A model generated the notes under the pieces. It did not search any database, was not told the origin of the DNA, and saw only the letters and a program-made list of their open reading frames with translations. Source: Ilex aquifolium (Eukaryota; Streptophyta; Magnoliopsida; Aquifoliales; Aquifoliaceae). Taken from it: a DNA stretch of 64,000 nucleotides. The stretch is taken from NCBI GenBank assembly GCA_951799425.1, contig OX637407.1, positions 26,285,691 to 26,349,690 of the forward strand, given 5' to 3'. This document shows, one piece after another, positions 1-12,800 of this stretch; within the stretch, counting starts at the first letter, position 1, and the number at the start of each line of letters is the position of its first letter. The position numbers and the translations under genes are program-made.

Positions 1-603
1 CTAATAAAGATGTATATGTGAGTGCATTTAAACATACACCTTTCTATTATTTTTTTATGCATTCGAAGAGTGTTGGATATTACGGATATGGATAGAAAAG
101 AGTTTTAATATACCGTGAAAAAATTCATTACTTATAAATTTAAGTTTTTCAGTGGATATTAGTTTCAAATATGTATAATGAATCTTGGATCGTTGAACTC
201 TTTGTCGAAAAAAAAAGCCCACATATACATATATATTCAACATATAAATGTATAAATTTTCCACATTGAACAACAAAAAGACTAGTGAAAGTGGCTTTTA
301 GATGGGTATGAACTTTAAATATAAATATTGGATCTTACATCACCCAGCTTCTTTCTCCCAACATTACAAGGCTTGACTAAAAAGTGTTTCTCCGTTCCGA
401 TTCTCATTATACTTGTCTCAAGCAATTAAATAGACAAAAAAGAGAATAGAGGTCTCCTGAATTATTTTGAGCAAAGAACGACGATTCCTTAGAGAGAAAC
501 CTCCTAGCGAAGGTTTCCTCAACACCTTTTCTGCCAAATTTTAAAATATTTATATTGAACTTTAGATTAATGAACTCCTTGCTCTCATAGTGAAACTTTA
601 AAA
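1..603. other. AT-rich intergenic DNA, nothing recognised
   Basis: No coding stretch, RNA gene or clear repeat boundary is seen. Open frames here are short and unlike known proteins. Confidence 0.5.
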
Positions 604-927
604 GGGGTTAATTACAAAATATTCCTTCTAAGTTTTGGTCATATTACAATCAAATCCCTCACCTTTCAATTTCAACAACACCCCCTTAAAATTTTTGCCC
701 TACTAAATTGACTATCAAAGTGAATGGAAAATATAAAATCTCTAAAGTATCTCCAATCCTTCATACAAATCTTGTTGTCCTCTTCCTACCCAACATACTA
801 AAACACAATCCTAGAGTTAATTGAAAAAAATTCAAACTTTAAGAGTTTTAAATTGTTGAAATTAAAATCTAAGGGAGTTGATTGCAACACGTCTCAAACT
901 TGGAGGAGATATTTTGTAATTACCACC
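604..927. mobile_element. MITE-like element with about 50-bp terminal inverted repeats
   Basis: The left end (GGGGTTAATTACAAAATAT...) and the reverse complement of the right end (GGTGGTAATTACAAAATAT...) match for about 50 bases, including a shared AATTACAAAATAT core and a later TTGCAATCAA/TTACAATCAA block. Long inverted ends around a short non-coding centre suggest a Mutator-type MITE. No target duplication is visible because the right end runs into a C tract. Confidence 0.5.

Positions 928-929
<2 letters not shown>

Positions 930-962
<33 letters not shown>
930..962 (+). repeat. poly(C) tract of 33 bases followed by poly(A)
   Basis: A run of 33 C is followed directly by 12 A. The length may be imprecise because such runs are hard to sequence and assemble. 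Two similar C-then-A composites occur in this window. Confidence 0.85.
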
Positions 963-972
<10 letters not shown>

Positions 973-1384
973 AACACATTTTTCTCCGATTCTATAAATT
1001 CTCTCATGTCCATATCGTAATGGGAAAGAAGGATTGTATATATGAGACCTTTATTTTGTCGAGTGTCAAAGTAGAATGAGAAAGAGAAGGTGAGAGAAGA
1101 GAATTTGGTAAGAACACTTGTCAAGGACACTTTTATAGAATAAGGGAACACTTTTATTAGTCAGATATTAAACCTTCATTGAACCTGGGTGATCATAATG
1201 TATGAGAGACCAGTAATTGTGGCATGCTTCACGAGTGGCCCAAACTTTAAGGTATTACAAAAAGTCGCCACAATTTTTTTACTCAGAAATTTTATGCAAT
1301 TGTTAGAATCATATAGGAAACTCCAAAAGGTAGATCCGGTAGTAATAGAGACGTGTAAACGTGAGTTCTAATTTTGGAAACTCT

Positions 1385-1516
1385 TTAAGGTCATTTCATG
1401 AGGAATTTTATCCCTCATAAATACTTTAATCCTTGTGTGAATAGTCTGTCTTTGGCCGGATCAAGAGGGGATTAATTGATGTGCACGTGAATTAGTCCAG
1501 ACACCCTTGATCGTTG
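1385..1516 (-). repeat. Dispersed repeat family copy (SINE-like), copy 1
   Basis: Read on the minus strand this begins with GGGTGTCTGGACTAATTCAC and continues with a GATCCGGCCAAAGACAGACT block and TATTTATGAGGGATAAA. The same order of blocks recurs six more times in the window. The class (possibly a SINE) is inferred only from its dispersal and length. Confidence 0.5.
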
Positions 1517-1933
1517 AACCAATGCGATGCACCGATCTAATTATAATCAAGTTAACCTAACATAGTCATTTAATAAATATCCCGACACAAACTTGATTAT
1601 AGTCTATATGCCATACGAAGTAGAATACAAAAGACGAATTCGCTACACAAACTTAACGTAACACAAATTTAATTGTAAATGATTATAAATTAGTTGAGAT
1701 ACGTTGACACGACAAACCCTTTATGGTATAAAGCATTACCGACCTAGTAATGATTTGTACCATAAAGGAAATAGATAATAATAAAGGAAAAATAAAAGCT
1801 TAGCTTTTCTTCTCTTCTGTTTGTGGCTATCTAAAGCTAACAGCTTACGTTTAGTATGAGCCAAAAGGGAAGACACTTGGGTGTATGCCATGAATTTTAG
1901 AGCAAGCTGCTTTTACGTTACTTTATTTAATGA

Positions 1934-2564
1934 CTAGTTATTGCCTGTGCCTGAAGGCACAATGTAATAAAAAATGGTAAACAATAAACATATTTGTATT
2001 CATATCCAAAATCAAATCACAAACATAGAGAAGAGATAAAAGAATTTAAATATCGGTTTGTAGTGGGGGTGAGAGGTGGTGGGCGGCAGTAGTGGTGGTG
2101 GCAGGAGACGGTGATGGTTGTAGTGGGTGGCGGTGAGGCGGCGGCGGCGATGGTGGTGGTGGCGACAAGGGCGGCGGCGGTGGTGGTGGCGGTGGTGGTG
2201 GTGGCGGCTACGACGACGGTGGTGGTGGCGGCAACAACGACGGCGGCGGCGGCGGCGGCGACGGTGGTGGTGGTTGGGGTAGGGGTGGTAGAGGTAGTGG
2301 TAGGGGTGGTAGAGGTAGTGGTAGGGCGGTTTCAAATACTATTATTTTTTTAAAGTACTTATGATAAATAATTTATAGAAGTATTTTTAAAAAATCAATC
2401 CAAACACACCCTTAGGGGCCTATTTTTCCTATTAAATTTAAGGTGTTAATATTAACCGTTAGATTAACTTTAAAATAAAATTTAAAGCGATCTCAACCGC
2501 GAATAGCTAAAGTCATTTTGTTTATCTTTTGAGATTTGAATTGTAAGCTACTTTATTATATAGA
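1934..2564 (-). mobile_element. Non-autonomous Helitron, copy a (631 bp)
   Basis: Read on the minus strand the element starts with TCTATATAATAAAGTAGC and ends with a TGTGCC-TTCA-GGCACA hairpin, a short spacer and CTAG. It lies between A and T, as expected for Helitron insertion with no target duplication. The interior holds a long GGT/GGC/GCG trinucleotide block at about 2080-2330 and encodes nothing recognisable. It is a close relative of the copy at 8833-9492. Confidence 0.8.
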
Positions 2565-2652
2565 TTTATCTCTAAAGCGTTGATTGCAGCTTTGAAACTC
2601 TTTCCCTACCAATAGACAAGAGAACATCTCACAGCCACATACACAAAGCAGA

Positions 2653-2691
<39 letters not shown>

Positions 2692-3345
2692 GTGTGTGTA
2701 GCCAACTTTTTTTTTCCTTCTAAGAACAGATATAGCCAGCTACTTTGGGCTCCATTTCTCCCCCACTTTGAACAAGTGAATAAGAATGTTAATGGGTCCT
2801 ACCGTATTAGTTTATGTATATTATACTTCATTCGTATGTAAATTAGGTTCTTGTCGTATATAATTAGTATTTTGTCAACCTATTTATTAATCGAGTTTTA
2901 TAAATTAAATCAATTGTAAATCGTATTAAGGACAATCTCCTGATGAAACTTGTCAATTTCGTGTATGATTGATGAGTCGGGTTAAGAATTACTAATTGTA
3001 AATGTAACAGTAAAACAACAAAAGACAGACAAATATTACTGTTATTATTTGGCTTAAAAACATTGTGATGCTTTTTATTTATTTATTTTTGTGTCCAGTG
3101 ATGTATCACAATTCACAAGTCATTCAATTCTATGAAGGAAAAAAAAAAAAGCAATGTCTTCTTGGAATTGCACTTATTATTTTCTTGTCTCTGCAAGAGA
3201 TTCATGAAAATGTCCAACAAAAACTCTACAAAACATGGGCATTAACTCTGCAAAATCACCTTCAAATGTTATCTTCCGACGATCTCCTTGACACAATTGT
3301 TGATACTCAGGTTTCTGCAAGGTCAGTTAATCCAAATCTACACTC
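2565..3345. other. Intergenic DNA downstream of the TPT gene
   Basis: It contains a CT microsatellite (2659-2689) and AT-rich sequence. The 3' UTR of the minus-strand TPT gene should end here, but no poly(A) signal was assigned. Confidence 0.5.
2659..2689 (+). repeat. (CT)n microsatellite
   Basis: About 15 uninterrupted CT units. Confidence 0.9.
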
Positions 3346-6300
3346 CTACGATGCAAGAGTTTGAGCAGCCTTCTGAAATGGTAGAGAAAAAATGAAAAAA
3401 AGGTAGAAAAAGTAGTTCAGTTCCGAGAAGAGGAAGGAATAGCCCCCCATATAGCTTCTAATTTCTGAGCATGGGGTAGGGAGTCTGGGAGAAAGTTTTT
3501 TCTCGGTTGCTTTTATGTTTATAGGGGGCTCGGAGTGAGTCATCACACCCTTGAAAAAATGTTTTAGCAGAAAAGGAATTACTCAAACATGATATTCATG
3601 GCTTCACAGATATTATTGCAGGCTGAAGTCTTACTCGTTTCTGCTCTTCCATGTTTGCCTTTATCAGGGAGTAGATGGCAACACCAGCAATAGCTATTGC
3701 AGTGCCAATCCCAGTCTGTGTGGAAATCCTATTGCCTGCAATGGAAATCCATGCAGAAATCAACATTATTGTAGTGGTCGTTTTTCACAAATTGTCGTGG
3801 ATTGTTGGATTAGTGAGTCCCAATAGATCCCACTAACATCCCGTAGTTGCAATACTTCCACGTCAGTTAGTAAGATAAATTTGTCGGAACAACATTATTG
3901 AACCATTCAATGCCAGAAATGATAACATATACACAGCATGCGTGTGACATCAAAGGGATAATATCTGACCTTAACAAAATAGATAAAACTGCACTATGGT
4001 TTATCAATAATCTACCATTTAGCTGGATCATTGTCTTGGAAACTAGTACCTCAATGTTAGAGATAGTTATGGCAATAATGGCTGTGGAAGTAGAGCCCAA
4101 GGAAAGCTCAGATCAAGCCAAACCAATTCAGGGTAAAGGAAGTAGCAGGCTAGGATAATTGACACAGTCTAATGCACCACAATTGGGGTCTAGATATGGT
4201 GATCTAGAATAGAGTCAGAAACTGTTGATTTTTTCTTAAGATAAGACCCTTCTGTTCCCGGCTTTCCTCTTTAAGCAGAAAAAGGAGAAGAGTTTAGTAA
4301 TTACCAAACACCACGATGGAGAAACCAATCACAAACACTCGCTTCAACACATTTCCAACAGCATGTGTAAGTGGTGCGACCCTTTCCAACGTGTTAGTAG
4401 CAACCTGCAGTTGTGAGGTCCAAATATCTGTTAAACAGAGCATTATATTTCATATATAAAATAATTTGCAGTAGAGGATACTTTTATTTAGTATCAAAAT
4501 CCCAGATATTAACGAAAATCTACTTATACAAAGAAAAATAAAAGATTCATAAGCACAATATCATCTGAAGTTGGAAGTTATCGATTAGAGTTAGTGCACA
4601 TGGCCCGGACCTTGCCTCCCAACTAGAGGGTCTGAGGTTCAAGGCTCATCAGAGAGAGAAGACATGGGTATGTCGTAAAAAAAATGAGTCCTCGCCAGGT
4701 CTAGAGATGAATAGACAAGGTGTTTATGTGGTAACACGTCAAGCAGAAACAAAAAGGTCAAAATCAAGCATATCTAACTACAAAAGTTTTCCAATTTTGT
4801 ATTGAAGAATCAAGAACCTGTGAATGTAGGATTTGCATGGCATACCTGATTGTACAGATGATAGAACATTCCAATCCAGAACAGATCAGACAAGAATTTG
4901 TTTAGACCAACTTTGGCAATTGCATTCTGAAATCCATACTGCATCAGCTGGGGTCCCTCAATCTGAAAAAACAAGGAAAACATCAATAGAGTTGTTTTTC
5001 AATGATTTTTAACAAACAAGAAAGTCAAACTTGTAATTGAGATCTATAATCAAGCGAACTTACAAGTATAGCTGGTGGGATGCAAACCAGCAGACCAATT
5101 ATTGAAATGTAAGCATACACATTTGTACTATCCATTCCTGTCTGTAAAATATGAAATTTGTGTGATAAAGCAACATGTATTTAAGATCCCCCAGCTTCGA
5201 TTAGCGCTTGAATGAAAAATAAAATTCCATTACCGAGGAATTTTAACTTTCTGAAAGATCTTACCATTGCTTTCTTTGAATAGATACTTCTGTAGGTGAA
5301 TGCAATATTTGAAATCATTGCACTAGTGAAACCAAGCCAGTTGAAAGAAAGTTCTGTCAATGATGCCATTGAGACACCTAAGATAAAAAATTTCAGAGGT
5401 CAGTACAGGATTTTAAAGTATCACATTTTAGCAGATGGTTGGTTTTTCTAGGTAGAAGGATACAAAACTGAAAACTTAGTGACATATATTAACTCAAGAA
5501 AGAAATATCTGGCTATACGTGCAGATGCTCATACATCAGTGCGTATGTATGCGCAAGCATGTATGATGTAATGAACAAAAAACTGATAGGAGGAAGGCTG
5601 AGATTGATCAATTACCAAGAACAACAGGGGCCAATGATAGCCACAGGGGCAGGGGAATCTGGTGGCCAAGAACAAACTGTGAAGCAGCGGCATTGAAGAA
5701 TGGCTCCAGGGCTGTAAAAGCACAAGAAAAATAGTTATGCATACCTGAATAAGGGTTACACCACATTATTTTTGCTACCAGTTCTAGCTAGAATATATTT
5801 AGATTTAGGTACATAAACACCATTGTCTATACAGCCATAAAATTATGCATTGCGACACAGATTTAGACATATGATTGTGAATTGTTCCACAGATTGTAAG
5901 AAATAGTTAAATTTAGGAAAAGCCCTTCTTCAGTGTTCACCTTGAAACTGCCATATTCACATTATCAACTGAATTAGAACATCTCCAATGTCAATGTTAA
6001 CTATAGTTTTATTAAAGGTTGATCCGAAAAAACAGCATTTACTAGCATAGCTTGTAGGAAGAAATATGAGCTTGCACGAATGCATAATTACACAAACAAA
6101 CTGCTGAGGAATATCCCCCCCCCCCCCCCCCCCCCCAAAATAAAAAAAACACTCTTGGGTCATCCGAAACCACGTAGAACATACTAACAAAACAGATGCT
6201 ATACATAAAAATAAATAATAACATTTATATACTTTGGATATCAATTGAATTGCCTTAAGATAGACAGGGTTTTTGAAGAGTCCTTACCTTTAATGGTATG

Positions 6301-8072
6301 TGTGAAAGATACAGCAACTGCAGCAAATGAGACATTAGACATGACATGTCCGAGGGCATGACAGAATGCCACAGGAGTAAGGAGTAACAAGAGTTCCTTA
6401 TTAATCGGCTGGATATTCATGTTAACAATTGAATAAATTATGCAAGTTAACTGGTAAATCAAGAGCAAAGTAATAGCAAGATGCAGAAGAAGAAACTCAC
6501 AGCACGTTTTGGTAGACCAACAGACCAACTGACTAGGCAGTACACCACGCCTACTAGAAGATGTACAACCGAGACAAAACTGCAAAGGGGGAAAACAATC
6601 TTCTAATTTTAACTAGGAATGACCTTTCAAGGGAAACATCATAGAAACAGAATATACATTGAAACACTGAAGCTTAATTACAAAATTTCAAAGAACTTAA
6701 GAGCAAAGTAATGGAGCAACAATAACTTACTATGGATATGGAAAGTAATTGTAGACCTTCTTGTTTAGTATATTGAAGATGACATTAAGGAAATACCTGC
6801 ATAGAAACATAAAATTAATTACAAAGAAAACAAATTTTCCCTATCAGTAGGAGAGAAGGGGTTATTCTGCACACTATTTTCTGAAGTTCAAACACAATCA
6901 TAGCTACACTTATACTTTGTTGAACACATAGCATTTTGAATCAAACAAACATATGCAACGGAGTTCTATATTCAACCAAAAGGAGACATGATTAAAACAT
7001 CAGACCTTCTCTTAGGGTATAGTTTAGGATGGTAGAACTTGCCCTTGAAAACCAGCTTATAAGGGAAAGGTGCCCAAAAATTCATATACACACATTTAGT
7101 CTTATTTTTAACCGATGTGGGATCGTAACATTCCACCACGTTTCTGTAAACGACGTCCACGGCGACCTACTCTATCAACACTAACACAACGGTAGCTCTT
7201 TCCTTTTGGTGGCTCCACTCACATATTAGTATTCAATGAAATAGCACTATGTTCATACATAATATCAAGTCATCTTAATCCAACCTATAGGTCACCCTTT
7301 CGTGACTCGACCACAGAGAGCCACAGCTCACCCAGCGTTCGTTGTTATTCTCGATGTGGTAGCTAGCTCTGATCCCAATTGTTATGAACTCATAAGTCGA
7401 ACTTACACCCTGAAAACCGGCTTACTAGAGAAGGATGCCCAAAAGTTTATATATACACATTTAGTCTTATGTGAGATCGTAACAGGGGGCACAAAGAATT
7501 TATTTAAACCCTTGAACAGTAAAAACATATGCAAGATCAGAATACCATGAACCCATTATAAACATCAATTTGAGAATCCATAATTAGCCAATAACCTACC
7601 ACATAAAGAAAAAGAACCCAGTAACTAGAGCAGGAAATCTCTCAGCAAAGCTTTTGTTAGGCTTAGAAAACCTGCAATTACATATATGACTAGTCAACAA
7701 AAATTCTATACTCATTAAAAATAAAAATAAAAAATAGTTATGAGTGCAGAGTCCATACCCATCAGAAATTTCAATCTCATGACCATCTGCATCAGCGGCT
7801 GCAGCTTTTGTGACCGGAAACTCAGCTAGACCACGTCGCCTCAACAGTTGACTCCACCCAGAAAACTTCAAGGTCTTGCCGGAAAATTCCACCGGAGATT
7901 GGGATATTCTATTTTCTGGCAGTGGTGAGAATTCCAAGCACGAGGCTCTTGGAACAACTGATCTACTCTTAAGATGTACTAAATTAAACTGGGTTTTACT
8001 AGGAAGAGTGGACAGAGAGGAAAACTGTGATCTTTGAATTGAAAACTGAATAGAATTAGAGATGGAAGCCAT
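3346..8072 (-). CDS. TPT: Chloroplast triose-phosphate/phosphate translocator
   Basis: Exchanges stromal triose phosphate or 3-phosphoglycerate for cytosolic phosphate across the inner chloroplast envelope. Exons (minus): 7759-8072, 7600-7671, 6731-6796, 6501-6579, 6288-6408, 5616-5711, 5265-5377, 5064-5141, 4846-4962, 4305-4404, 3635-3735, 3346-3372. All introns are GT-AG and all phases agree, giving 427 residues. A Ser-rich transit peptide covers about residues 1-75. The TPT/DMT membrane domain follows, with [56 protein letters not shown] and [12 protein letters not shown]. His, Thr, Lys, Tyr and the Lys-Arg pair known to bind substrate in plastid translocators are all present. Similarity is closest to TPT, not to PPT, GPT or XPT. 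The last 27-nt exon (KAAQTLAS) is my choice: it has a strong pyrimidine tract and resembles the usual KRxKAA end. Without that splice the frame would stop at 3596 with a different tail. Confidence 0.93.
6115..6136 (+). repeat. poly(C) tract of 22 bases followed by A-rich run, in TPT intron 5
   Basis: 22 C followed by AAAATAAAAAAAA, lying between TPT exons 5 and 6. It has the same C-then-A composition as the tract at 930. Confidence 0.85.
7045..7490 (+). repeat. Pair of diverged direct repeats in TPT intron 2
   Basis: Positions about 7045-7135 and 7409-7490 share the blocks GAAAACC(A/G)GCTTA, GTGCCCAAAA or ATGCCCAAAA, CACATTTAGTCTTAT and GTG(G)GATCGTAACA. They look like two fragments of one dispersed repeat that carries the common plant motif GATGTGGGATC. 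The class is not assigned. Confidence 0.55.
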
Positions 8073-8150
8073 GGATAATCGAAAGAAAGTGAAAAATCAA
8101 CCTTACCCAGAATTTAGTCCGAAGAACTTGAACTGAAATTAAGTCTGGAT

Positions 8151-8160
8151 TTTTATAAAA
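8151..8160 (-). promoter_or_regulatory. Probable TATA box of TPT
   Basis: Minus-strand TTTTATAAAAA lies about 80 bases upstream of the TPT start codon, a suitable distance for a short leader. Position and composition are the only evidence. Confidence 0.5.
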
Positions 8161-8660
8161 ACGAACTAAGGTATGTAGAAACAAATGGGTACGTAGAAAC
8201 CGAGGTTAATTTGGTTTTAGAAGCGGAGATATCTAAGAGACAGAGAGACATTTCCTATCATCAAAACACAAAGCTCTTACTTTTCCCAAAAAAAAAAAAA
8301 GACAGAAACTCTTAAAAAGGACGGCACTACAATGTGAAAACAGAGAATTTGAGTTCTTGTATATGTGTTTGTGTGGATTTAGAAGTGAGTTTAAACTGTA
8401 AGTACAACAGATTCTTTGCGAAACCCTTTTCAGAATTTTGGAGAAGAAGTGCTTGCAGGAACTTGTGAGTGATGTTCTCTCAAGAAACTCTACTGCATCT
8501 TGAAATGTAGGAGAACAAATACCTTTGTTAAATGAACTTCCATAATGGAGTTGAGAAGAGAGAGAGAGAGAGAGAGGTGTTTGATTCCTGTGCCTGTTAG
8601 CTTTCTCGGTTCCCTCCAAATGGAGTTCCATGCATTTGTCGCTGTTTACAAGTGTACAAT

Positions 8661-9853
8661 GGGATTGTTTGGTGGACGTTGGGATCAAATATTAGATTGT
8701 ACTATTTTTTATTTAATCGGATCTAATATTTTATTTGGTAAGTAAATTTGATACCGTATTAATTTCAAAAACGTATTCTAATCATATATTTATCGTATAT
8801 TTTTTATACGTTAAACCTGTATTATGGAGGTACTAGTTATTGTCTGTGCCTGAAGGTACAGAGTAATAAAAAATGGTAAACAATAAACATATTTATATTC
8901 ATATCTAAAATCAAATCACAAACATAGAGGAGAGATAAATGAATTTAAGCATCGGTTGTAGTGGAGGTGAGAGATGGTGGTGGTAGGAGACGGTGATGGT
9001 TGTGGTGGGTGACAATGACCGTGGTGGCGATGGTGGTGGTGGCGGCGACGGCAACGATGATGGTGACGACGACGACATTGGTGGAAGCGACGGTGGTGGT
9101 GGTGCCGGCGACGGCGGCAGTGATGGTGGTGGCGGCGGTGACGGTAGTGGTGGCGGTGGTGACGGCGGCAACGGTGGTGGTGGCGACGACGACGGCGACG
9201 GTGGTGATGGTGGTGGCGGTGGTGGCGACGGTGGTGGTGGTGGAGCGGTTTCAAACACTATTTTTTTTTTAAAGTACTTCTGAAAAATAATTTCTAGAAG
9301 TTTTTTAAAAAAGTCACTTTAAACACATCTTTAGAGGGCCTATTTTTTTTATTAAATTGTAGGTGTTAGTATTAGGCTATTAGCCGTTAGATTAACTTTA
9401 AAATAAAATTTAAAACAATCTGAACCGCGAAAAGCAAAAGTCATTTTGTTTATCTTTTGAGATTTGAATTGTAAGCTACTTTATTATATAGATTTTAATA
9501 CCACCAAAAGATGTGGTATTATAATCTAACTCAAACGTACTATTTTACACATTTACACATTTACCACTATAACCCTCAACTGATAAAATCAAACTGTCAT
9601 CAATGGAACAAACACTGATTGAGGGTATTTTTGTTAATTCAACATTAATATGATAAAATAATTTCTTAACCAAACAACCGATTGGATTAAATAATTACTA
9701 TCCAACGTTTATTCTGTGTATTACCAAACACTAGATAAAATTACGTATTATTTTAATACCCTATTTAGTCTTGTTTTTTGTCATTTTGTATTGTATTAGA
9801 CCGGATAATTTTATCTAATCAATCCATTTCTAATACGTCAACCAAACGAGCCC
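8661..9853. mobile_element. hAT-like element split by a Helitron
   Basis: The left end GGGATTGTTTGGTGGACGT and the reverse complement of the right end GGGCTCGTTTGGTTGACGT are inverted copies of a hAT-type terminus. Between them lie AT-rich filler and the complete Helitron at 8833-9492, so that insertion came later. No clean 8-bp target duplication is visible. Confidence 0.5.
8833..9492 (-). mobile_element. Non-autonomous Helitron, copy b (660 bp)
   Basis: Same structure as the copy at 1934-2564. On the minus strand it runs from TCTATATAATAAAGTAGC to CTAG between A and T, with a near-terminal hairpin whose stem holds one G-T pair. The interior carries a GGT/GGC/GAC triplet block at about 8960-9245. 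Both flanks of that block match copy a over hundreds of bases. The long proline-, histidine- or glycine-rich open frames inside are products of the triplet repeat and are not genes. Confidence 0.8.
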
Positions 9854-12800
9854 AATGGATATTTGATCCAACAAAACTCTTTATCTTGTGAAGACTTTAT
9901 CTTTTTAGTTCAAGGGTTCAAGTCCTTCACCTCCTCTCTTACCCCTTAAAAAAAAAACTGTTTATAAGGTTTTGATCTTTGATTGAGGGTTGACTTTGGT
10001 TGGGGGGAAATTAGGATGTGTGTTAGGCTGGTAACTCATTGGAACTATATGCCAAGGTTTTTTTTTTCTTTTTTTCGATCTTAACTATATACTAAGGTAA
10101 AAAAATTCAAATGATGCTTGAAATTAGGACTTTTTTTGCCATCGGACAAATAATCATGATAATTATTTTCTATTTGATTGTCTCGATATAGTAAACACAA
10201 TCTTTGTTAAATTGAATCGAGTTCAATCATACATTTTTTTTAAGGATAAAAGAAACATTTACATTAAACCTCTGCAGTCAAAGTTTTTACCATAATCATA
10301 ATTTTTCAGACACTAGAGAATAAATTAATTAGGAGAGTCAATTATGCACCTGATGAAATTCCAGGTTCATAGCATTGTAAAAGAGTCAAAATTGAAAAAC
10401 TTATATTAATTAAATTGCTGTGCCTCTTTCTTAATTGCACGCATGCACAAACAATATTACTTTGTTTAATTTCAGAATATTATAGTGTAGTTAGGACAAT
10501 GACACATGACCAGAATCAAGTACATTAGCAATTTATATTTTGACCACTTTAATTTTGGACTTGATTTTATTTTGTCCTTTTAACTATTAAATTTTTTATA
10601 CTACCCCATCAACTAATTGAATTATTTTATAATCCCTCAAAATGAGATGTCCACTCACCATTGTCTTTTTGGATGGAAATCGTCGATAGATCAGAGCAAA
10701 GAAAAAAAAATCATATAATTCAGAAGTAAAATGACAATTTTCTACTAAATTTGTTACGGATGTTAATAATTTAGGCGATATGAAATTAATCACATAAGTT
10801 TAGGTAGTCTTCGTTTCTAGTGTTTTAGTCACCTTTCAATGGCTCAAGTTAGATCAATTCGCCGCCTTTTTATCTCGTTGTTCCACTTTCAAATTGTGGA
10901 GCAACACAAAAAAAAGTGAGTTTTTTAGGGTTAAAAAGCGAGAAGAAGAGTGAGGCCTTGCCATTTGACCTTTCTTCCCGCGTGACTAAGAATGCCCAGT
11001 GACAACCTCTCAATTGTCACCACGTGGCCTCTCTTGCTACGACTGTAGCACCTCTTCCTATACCTCAAAGTCAAGCTTCTGTACGGTTTCAAGTGGTCAG
11101 AGATAGATAAGTATAACGATTGACGATAGAATGAGAAAACTATGATAGGTAAGGGGCAATGAAAAAAAATCATCATAATTGAAAGGATCAAAGTATGATT
11201 TATCCCATCATTAAACCTTCAGGACTTGGGAAAGGCCAAGTTCCTCTGTCTAAAAAGAGACATGAAAGTTAGGAATGGCTTTTGGCTGAGACCAGAAAAC
11301 AAACTAAGCATTGTCAGCTGTGTAGTATTATATCATATACTATTTTTATATCTACTAATTTATAGGCTCAAATCTTTGGGTTTTCAAGAAAAGACTATTA
11401 AAAGAAAAATAAGACAAGGAAGATGACACATATAAACCCCGAGTATAAGAGAAATAAGGTCCATTTAGCCCAACATGACAACTTGGATGGCAAAATTTAG
11501 TGTTTCATATCTTGAAGTCTCAAGTGCGAGTTGTAAAAAATAGTCTGGTTGACCCAATACGAATAACTTAAGGGCGATTGCTTACATTTCAGTATTATGT
11601 AATAGTCACGAGTCCAAAAAACACGTGATTCTAACTATTCGTAGTTATTAATAACAAATCTTTAGAGGAGAAAGAGGCCCTTTAGAGTGAATTTGGGTGC
11701 ATAAATACACACATTGGATGAAGTACTCACATTGACTCTGATTGAGATCCACGTCACCTCCACCACAAAAGTCCTCTGGTAGCCACTCATTTGTATTGAA
11801 TAAGAACGTGTCCTGCTTTCTACTACTGAAAGTAACAGATCAGAGCAATGTTATTAGAATCGAATTGGACCGGTCGGTCAGACCGGTGAACCAGTGTACT
11901 GAGGCAAAGAAGTCTTTCGGTTTAATAACATGGTGAGAAGGTAAGATCATGGCAGAAATAGCTTCAGCTAATCTCTTGCTACTTGCCCTAATAAGTATGT
12001 CCAATTTTTATTTTTTTTAAATAACATATAATCGTCTCAACCACGTACCCTTTCGACTTATGGCTATAACGATTGTAATTACATGTCAACCATGTGTTGT
12101 TAAACACGGGTTTTATGCGATTGCATATTTTATGTGGTTAAAGCTCAAACTCAAAACGTGTAAATTTATACCTCGCTTCTTATTTGATCTTTAAAAGGAA
12201 ACGTATAGATTAGTTATTCAGAACCCTACCAAGGTAAAAGTTAGCTGTCAAACAAATCCCCTGGCACCTACAAACAAACCAACAAAAAATGAAAAGAATG
12301 GATAATAAAAGTTTGATTGGAGGAAGGTAGCTAGAAAGAGAATAGATAATAAAAGTTGGACTTGATGGTAGCTAAACTTTGTGTTCTAGTGGGAGAAATC
12401 GAAGTACACGTAAATTGATTCGGATATACTTGACCGTTGAACTGGAAAAAAAAAAATTCTGGTCTGGTGGGACAAGAAAGTTGTGGCTATGCCAAAGATG
12501 CTTATTCCTTGCAAATGATTACTGTTGGTTTTATAGTTCAGCTAGGCCATTTATCAAACACCAGGCAGAGAGTTCTAAAGATATTTTATGTAATTGATGA
12601 CTCTTTATGCAATTAGCTATTGTTTGTTTTTCTACTTATAAAAAATACAGCCCGTGATGTATTTGCTTTTGCAAAAGTAATGGTGACCAAAAACTCGGAT
12701 CTAAATTTTCTTCTTTACGTTTTTATTAAAACGGTAGATCACCTATTATATATGAGTGATGAGCCCACTTATAAATAATGAGTTCCACTTAAATCTATAG

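Noticed and set aside
2012-2353. Long histidine/arginine-rich and valine/alanine-rich open frames
   Set aside because: They are translations of the GGT/GGC triplet block of a Helitron; open frames appear on both strands in several frames.
4585-4750. Possible tRNA or SINE in TPT intron 9 (GGTTCAAGGCTC motif)
   Set aside because: Only a weak B-box-like motif; no A box, no cloverleaf and no target duplication could be read.
8233-8688. 151-codon minus-strand open frame upstream of TPT
   Set aside because: No ATG at its start, no recognisable family, overlaps a GA repeat and the inferred hAT-like terminus.
8911-9283. Proline-rich and glycine/aspartate-rich open frames resembling extensin or glycine-rich protein
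   Set aside because: Triplet repeat inside Helitron copy b; no signal peptide, no conserved flanks and the same effect in other frames.
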